A stretch of 64,000 nucleotides of DNA, from contig DYID01000014.1 of assembly GCA_020723805.1 (NCBI GenBank), positions 37,175-101,174 on the forward strand, written 5' to 3'. Shown here piece after piece: positions 60,147-64,000 of this stretch (positions are counted from its first letter, which is position 1; the number at the start of each line of letters is the position of its first letter). The translations under genes were made by a program, and so were the position numbers. Source of the DNA: Anaerolinea sp. (lineage in GTDB: Bacteria > Chloroflexota > Anaerolineae > Anaerolineales > Villigracilaceae). The notes below the pieces were generated by a model. It ran no database searches and was not told the origin of the DNA. It saw nothing but the letters and a program-made list of their open reading frames with translations.

Positions 60147-60513
60147 GGTTGCACCTCCGTGTGCGGTTCTCACCCTTGCCATCTCTCATGGAGAGGGGCT
60201 GGGGTGAGGGAATAGAATACGCCCCCGGTCCGTTTGCAGGACGAGGGGGCGTCTCGTGGTGCCACCTGCTTTTGCCAACCCCCTCCGTCCTTCGGACACC
60301 TCCCCCAAATTCGCAAAATTTGGGGGAGGCTGGGTGGGGGTCAGCCTCGGCTTTCGCGTTATCGGGCGAACCCGTCCCTCTTACGCAGTGCGAAATGAAT
60401 TTCGCGCCACCCTGCGAGGGAGAGAGGCAGAGGGGATTTCATTCGCTGGCGGGTCACTTCACACTGACCAGTGACTCTCTGAACCGTTGCCGAATTACTT
60501 GTCTCTGCGCTTG
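60147..60513 (-). ncRNA. T-box leader of serS
   Basis: On the minus strand the leader has a Stem I with CAGAGAGTCACTGG and CAGTGTGAAGTGA (the AGAGA/GGTGxGAA signature). The stem base GCAGAG/CTCTGC encloses a specifier loop with AAGTA and GAAATCCC. A TCC serine codon (60434-60436) fits serS. The T-box core AGGTGGCACCACGAG (60253-60267) is followed by the terminator ACGCCCCC/GGGGGCGT (60219-60252). Uncharged tRNA(Ser) should favour the antiterminator. A palindromic module and a 13-bp hairpin (CCTCCCCCAAATT) are inserted between Stem I and the T-box. Confidence 0.8.
60219..60252 (-). terminator. T-box terminator hairpin
   Basis: ACGCCCCC and GGGGGCGT with inner GGTCC/GGAC, followed on the minus strand by TTCTATT, a poor T run. 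Confidence 0.7.
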
Positions 60514-60519
60514 GGGGTG

Positions 60520-60547
60520 ATTATATGCAGAGGGGGAAAGATGTCAA
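60520..60547 (-). promoter_or_regulatory. Promoter of serS leader
   Basis: On the minus strand TTGACA (60542-60547), a 16-base spacer and TATAAT (60520-60525). Both hexamers are consensus; transcription should start near 60513, at the 5' end of the T-box leader. Confidence 0.85.
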
Positions 60548-60560
60548 GCAAATTTTTACG

Positions 60561-60671
60561 GAAGCCGGGCTAAAGCCGCCTGCTCAGTACCTGAAAGTCC
60601 GCTCAAGCGGACTCAGAGTCGGCTTCCAGTCGACTTCCATGCTCTGAGGCGGGGATTGATCCCCCGCCGAA
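60561..60671. repeat. Modular palindromic repeat between serS and NACHT genes
   Basis: Modules CTGCTCAGT, AAGTCCGCTCAAGCGGACT, CTCTGAGGCGGGG and GGGGATTGATCCCC, related to the block at 18710-18836. It lies in the divergent gap. Confidence 0.65.
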
Positions 60672-60750
60672 TCCCGTTGCGCCAAAGATGTGGGCAATTA
60701 CCAGAATTTTCATGGCGTTTTGTGCTACACTTTCGACAACGGAGGCGCTT

Positions 60751-63633
60751 ATGAAAGAGTGGAAGGACATCCTCGTTGAACTGGCAAAGAAACTCACGCC
60801 GCCGCTTGCATTTGGGATATTGTTTGTTGTCGTCCTATCTCAATTTGGCGGACAAATTCCACAGCAATATATCAATCTTGTGTATGATATCGGCGTTGGC
60901 GTGCCAATTCTCTGGGCGGCATTTGAAATTTATCGAGTTTGGAGGTCCCACAGTGCTGCCCCGCAAACGGGAAGCCATAGCGTTCTGTCAACAGGAAAAA
61001 ACAGCCAGATCACATATATCGTCAACAATTATGCTCAGAATGTTTCAGGGATTTCCAAAACGGAACTGGAAACCCAACTCAAGGAATACCTCGATTGGGT
61101 ACATGAAACCTTTGGGACAATCATCCTGCGAGGCATTGCCCAAGGCAGGGATTCGGCGGTCATTCTTCCTTTGGAAACCGTCTATGTGCCCCTTGCAGCG
61201 GAATTTACTCCCGAACGGGATGAATTGAACATTGACCTCGTGAGTGAACGACGGCGGGGAGAAATCGAACTTCTGACGGAACAAAGTCAGCGTTCAACCA
61301 AAATCAACTTGAACCAGATTCTCTCCATTTCCAGGCGGTTGATTGTTACCGGGGGACCGGGAAGCGGCAAGACGACCGTTCTTCAGCATATCGCCTGGGC
61401 ATTTGCCCACGCCATCCAGACTGGAAAACTCTCCATTGCCAAAGAAAAACTCGGAGTAGAGCCGCCTCTCCCCTTTCCAATTTACGTTCCATTGAGTCTC
61501 TACGCGGCTTATTTGAGAGACCTTCCCAAAACCGCAAAGGCGAAAGAAAGGCAATTGGCAACCTTCATCTCCGAGTATCTTCTTCAAAGGCAAATGCACC
61601 TGACCTTGAGTCCTGATTTTATTGCTCATCTCTTGCGCGAGGAGAAAAGCGTCATTCTACTGCTGGATGGACTGGACGAAGTGCCGAACGAAGAGGAACG
61701 TATCCGCGTTCGGCAGGCAATCGAGGATTTGGTGGCGGGGCGCGAAAACTTACGCGTCATTGTTACCAGCCGGACAGCCGCCTATCAGGGCAATGCTGTG
61801 CTGGGACGCGGCTTTCGTCACATTCGCGTCCTTCCGTTGGATTGGGATAACGTCAAAGAACTGGTCATCCATGCCTACCGTTCCATCCATTCCCAAAGCG
61901 AAGCGCAGGCGAAGGAGAAAGCCCAAAACCTGCTCACCGATATCGCCAATCTGGAAGAAGCGCGCAAACAACGGTTGGGAGAAGATGTTGAGCCTTTTGT
62001 GGATTCTCCCTTGATGGTCCGCATGTTGTTGATTGTACATTTCAACAACCGCAAACTGCCCGATCAGCGCGCCGACTTGTACCTCAAAGCCGTGGACGCC
62101 ATGCTGCGTCCCGATTACAACCCTGACCAATCCGTATCGGAGGAAATCGAGCATCGCGTGGCAGGAAGCCTTGCCATGAATCGCGAAATGCTCCAATACC
62201 TTGCCTATCACATGCACCGTAAAGGAAACGAGCAGGGACGTGAAATTGCCGAAGAGACCTTGCACGAAATCCTGAAACAGGAATCAACCTACGCGCCTTT
62301 TGTGAACGAATTGATCGCCCAGACGCGCCAGCGCGGAACTTTGCTGGAAGAGCGCGGCGGTCTCTACCGTTTCATCCATCTCTCGTTCCAGGAATTTCTG
62401 GTGGGCAGGTATTTCGTTGAAAACGTGCGCGACTTGGACAAAATCGCCGAAGAACTGGAAGATGGACTTTCCCTCGATAGTTGGTGGCGCGAGCCGATAT
62501 TGCTCACCATCGGTTATCTCGATTTGACCGCCCCTGTCATGGCGCGCCGCTTGATTTTGCGGCTGGCTGGGGCAGAAGCGAAATATGCCAAACAACAGGA
62601 CAAACTTTCCCTCGATGCCCGCCTTGCCTCGGCAGAAATTGCCGCGAGCGCCTATTTGGAATGCAAGGCGCAATCTCCTGATTTGGCTGCAATATTGAAA
62701 GAGCGCCTGCTTGATTTGCGCGAGCAAGGGAAAACCCAAAAGTGGACGCCGGTCATCATGGCTTCCGCCGCCGACACCCTCGACGAACTCGGCTACCTCC
62801 CCGATGACCTGTACGAATTTGCCCGCGTCGAACAAGTTGGTAACTTGTTCGACATTGCCAAACACCCCGTCGTCAACCTGCAATACAAACTCTTCCTCGA
62901 TGCCGAAGACTTCCATGCCGAAAAATATTGGACGAAGTTCCCCAAATACTCCGAACCCGATGAAAACGGAGAGTGCAAACTCATCGGCGATTGGGGCGGC
63001 GAAGGTTACGAGTGGCTCAAAGGAAACTGGGATGAGAACAAAAAAATCCTCCCGCGCTACTGGAACGACCCGCGCTTCGGCATTGCCCGCCGCACCGCGC
63101 CGGTGGTGGAAATCACCTGGTGGGAGGCAAACGCCTTCTGCAAATGGCTGACAGAACATTGGCAGGAGATTCCCGAATACGCCGCGCAAGCCGAAATCCT
63201 ACGCGGAAAAATCATCCGCCTGCCGACCGAAACAGAATGGGTTCTCGCCGCCGGCGGATTGGGGAAACCGCTTGTTAAGGGAAAAGGGAAACTTTATCGT
63301 TTCGCCTGGGATGAGAAGGATGAAGTAACAACCGACGAAAAAGAAATTTTGCGCCGCGCCAATGTGGGCGAAAGCGGAATCAACCGCACCACGCCCGCAG
63401 GCATGTACCCTTTGGGGCGAACCAAAGAAACAGGCATTTGGGACATGAGCGGGAACGTTTGGGAATGGCAGACAAACTTTTATGACAAAGATCGAGACTG
63501 GTTGGGTCTGCGGGGCGGCTCGTGGAGCTTCAATGAAGTCAACGCCCGTCTTGCCTACCGCAACTTCAATCCCCCGAACGGCGAATGGCTCAGCAGCGGT
63601 TTTCGGTTGGTGGTGTGTTCCCCGCCCAGTTGA
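60751..63633 (+). CDS. Membrane NACHT ATPase with C-terminal FGE/C-type-lectin domain, probable DGR variable protein
   Basis: This 960-residue protein has two N-terminal hydrophobic segments (about 18-34 and 40-64), then a NACHT domain: Walker A GGPGSGKTT (201-209) and Walker B VILLLDGLDEVP (301-312). An all-helical region follows (about 430-690). The FGE-sulfatase/C-type-lectin domain runs from about 695 to the end (HPVVNLQYKLFL, LPTETEW 824-830, GNVWEW 901-906, LRGGSW 920-925, ending GFRLVVCSPPS). Residues 926-949 look like a DGR variable repeat. GGAGG precedes the ATG at 60751. It may be a membrane-bound sensor of foreign molecules (inference). Confidence 0.88.
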   Translation: MKEWKDILVELAKKLTPPLAFGILFVVVLSQFGGQIPQQYINLVYDIGVGVPILWAAFEIYRVWRSHSAAPQTGSHSVLSTGKNSQITYIVNNYAQNVSGISKTELETQLKEYLDWVHETFGTIILRGIAQGRDSAVILPLETVYVPLAAEFTPERDELNIDLVSERRRGEIELLTEQSQRSTKINLNQILSISRRLIVTGGPGSGKTTVLQHIAWAFAHAIQTGKLSIAKEKLGVEPPLPFPIYVPLSLYAAYLRDLPKTAKAKERQLATFISEYLLQRQMHLTLSPDFIAHLLREEKSVILLLDGLDEVPNEEERIRVRQAIEDLVAGRENLRVIVTSRTAAYQGNAVLGRGFRHIRVLPLDWDNVKELVIHAYRSIHSQSEAQAKEKAQNLLTDIANLEEARKQRLGEDVEPFVDSPLMVRMLLIVHFNNRKLPDQRADLYLKAVDAMLRPDYNPDQSVSEEIEHRVAGSLAMNREMLQYLAYHMHRKGNEQGREIAEETLHEILKQESTYAPFVNELIAQTRQRGTLLEERGGLYRFIHLSFQEFLVGRYFVENVRDLDKIAEELEDGLSLDSWWREPILLTIGYLDLTAPVMARRLILRLAGAEAKYAKQQDKLSLDARLASAEIAASAYLECKAQSPDLAAILKERLLDLREQGKTQKWTPVIMASAADTLDELGYLPDDLYEFARVEQVGNLFDIAKHPVVNLQYKLFLDAEDFHAEKYWTKFPKYSEPDENGECKLIGDWGGEGYEWLKGNWDENKKILPRYWNDPRFGIARRTAPVVEITWWEANAFCKWLTEHWQEIPEYAAQAEILRGKIIRLPTETEWVLAAGGLGKPLVKGKGKLYRFAWDEKDEVTTDEKEILRRANVGESGINRTTPAGMYPLGRTKETGIWDMSGNVWEWQTNFYDKDRDWLGLRGGSWSFNEVNARLAYRNFNPPNGEWLSSGFRLVVCSPPS
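63508..63630 (+). other. Candidate DGR variable repeat (VR)
   Basis: The stretch codes for LRGGSW, then a patch where 15 codons at the usual variable positions (926-928, 930, 931, 934, 936, 938-940, 943, 944, 947-949) all end in C or T, as expected if derived from AAC/AAT template codons. The invariant frame (AR, R-N, P, GFRLV) matches known C-type-lectin VRs. GAA at 929 and 945 are exceptions. The template repeat is not in the window. Confidence 0.65.
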
Positions 63634-63766
63634 GTTCTTGTTTTCTGTTTGCTGTTTTCTGCGTTCTGACCTCACCCCCAGCCCCTCTCCTTGCAGGAGA
63701 GGGGAGTCGCCCTCCCGCCGTAAGGCGGGAAAAATTTTGAAAATTTCGACGCCATAAGGAGAACCT

Positions 63767-63892
63767 ATGAGAACGTACAAACACCTGTTTCAGCAAGTAT
63801 GTAGTTTTGACAATCTATTGACTGCTTACTACAAAGCCCGCAAAGGGAAGCGCGGCAAAGGGCGCTGTCCTGTTCTGGTAATGGCGTCTTGA
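63767..63892 (+). pseudogene. Reverse transcriptase, N-terminal fragment of DGR type
   Basis: Forty-one codons from an ATG with AAGGAG upstream. Residues 1-30 (RTYKHLFQQVCSFDNLL, TAYYKARKGKRGK) match the start of DGR reverse transcriptases such as Bordetella phage bRT (HRNL..ITTWENLWDAYRK). After residue 33 the frame runs into unrelated sequence and a stop (63890-63892), where DGR enzymes continue with palm motifs. Heptamer repeats and a TTACGCAG end follow, so the gene appears broken by an insertion. The rest may lie beyond the window. Confidence 0.7.
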
Positions 63893-63923
63893 CGCCGCGA
63901 ACGTCCGGACGGGGAACTTACCG

Positions 63924-63951
63924 CTCACTGCTCACTGCTCACTGCTCACTG
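63924..63951. repeat. CTCACTG heptamer array
   Basis: Four direct CTCACTG copies, four bases before an AGTACTTACGCAGTTG motif that resembles the MITE-like ends. It lies in the sequence that interrupts the reverse-transcriptase fragment. Confidence 0.8.
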
Positions 63952-63953
63952 AC

Positions 63954-64000
63954 AGTACTTACGCAGTTGAGAAAATAGAACATTGACAACACAAAAGGGA
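63954..64000 (+). mobile_element. Possible left end of an insertion sequence
   Basis: AGTACTTACGCAGTTGAGAA shares CTTACGCAGTT with the MITE-like elements (for example 10007-10018) and is followed by A/T-rich DNA, as at the left end of an IS. The element would continue beyond the window, so a transposase cannot be seen. Tentative. Confidence 0.35.

Noticed and set aside
62860..63633. True formylglycine-generating (sulfatase-activating) enzyme
   Set aside because: The domain is at the end of a NACHT ATPase, no sulfatase is nearby, and the C-terminal patch has the DGR variable-repeat layout. A C-type-lectin binding role is more likely.
63634..63766. Template repeat or Avd gene between the variable protein and the RT
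   Set aside because: The 133 bases hold only a CCCCAGCCCC...GAGGGG-type repeat and a small hairpin. Nothing resembles the variable repeat and no frame is long enough for Avd.
1..64000. tRNA, rRNA, tmRNA, RNase P or SRP RNA genes
   Set aside because: I looked through the intergenic stretches for cloverleaf and conserved motifs and saw none. A covariance search would be needed to exclude small RNAs.

Overview
The window looks like a chromosomal piece of an anaerobic member of the Chloroflexota, most likely class Anaerolineae. This is inferred from gene content: lipoproteins with NBR1-type Ig domains and Thr/Pro-rich tails, a bacterial-type acetyl-CoA synthase cluster, ScpB, DUF3786 and a NACHT protein with a C-terminal FGE/C-type-lectin domain. 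No rRNA or tRNA gene is visible, so the placement rests on protein resemblance alone.

Layout. 1-6.5 kb: cell-envelope genes on the minus strand (lipoproteins, GtrA-like protein, nucleotide-sugar epimerase, G5/propeller lipoprotein). 6.6-10 kb: scpB, a thioredoxin-reductase-like flavoprotein without a CxxC pair, and malic enzyme. 10.1-26.6 kb: a nearly complete carbonyl/methyl part of the Wood-Ljungdahl pathway. On the minus strand run an HMA-like protein, cooS/acsA, acsB, a CBS protein, acsD, acsC, acsV, acsE, a MetV-MetF fusion, a GNAT protein and a small HdrC-like protein. Divergently on the plus strand lie a DUF3786 gene and two nickel-insertion ATPases (cooC, acsF). 26.6-29.3 kb: an SsuABC/TauABC-type importer. 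29.4-45.2 kb: hisD, rhodanese, PLP enzymes, NERD protein, patatin, esterase, Tat-exported L,D-transpeptidase, CcdA, a glutaredoxin/DUF2085 fusion, pgeF-yggS-yggT-yggU, an aminotransferase, a lytic transglycosylase and a Flp pilin. 45.3-60.1 kb: dodecin, an NDP-forming acyl-CoA synthetase, selA, an M24 peptidase, a three-gene ECF vitamin transporter and serS behind a T-box leader. 60.7-64 kb: a membrane-anchored NACHT ATPase with a C-terminal FGE/C-type-lectin domain, followed by the first 33 or so codons of a reverse transcriptase.

How the parts work together. CooS makes CO from CO2. MetVF, AcsE and the AcsCD corrinoid protein, reactivated by AcsV, deliver the methyl group. AcsB joins CO, methyl and CoA into acetyl-CoA. 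CooC and AcsF load nickel. The acyl-CoA synthetase at 45.6-47.6 kb could turn acetyl-CoA into acetate plus ATP, and malic enzyme could link the C3 and C4 pools.

Two things stand out. First, the right end has the architecture of a diversity-generating retroelement (DGR): a C-type-lectin variable protein whose final 40 codons look like a variable repeat, then a DGR-type reverse-transcriptase start that breaks off against repeats. Second, the intergenic DNA is unusually full of small repeats. These are heptamer arrays at most junctions of the acs cluster, a MITE-like family with ends close to AACTCACCTTACGCAG, and several palindromic modules nested in one another.
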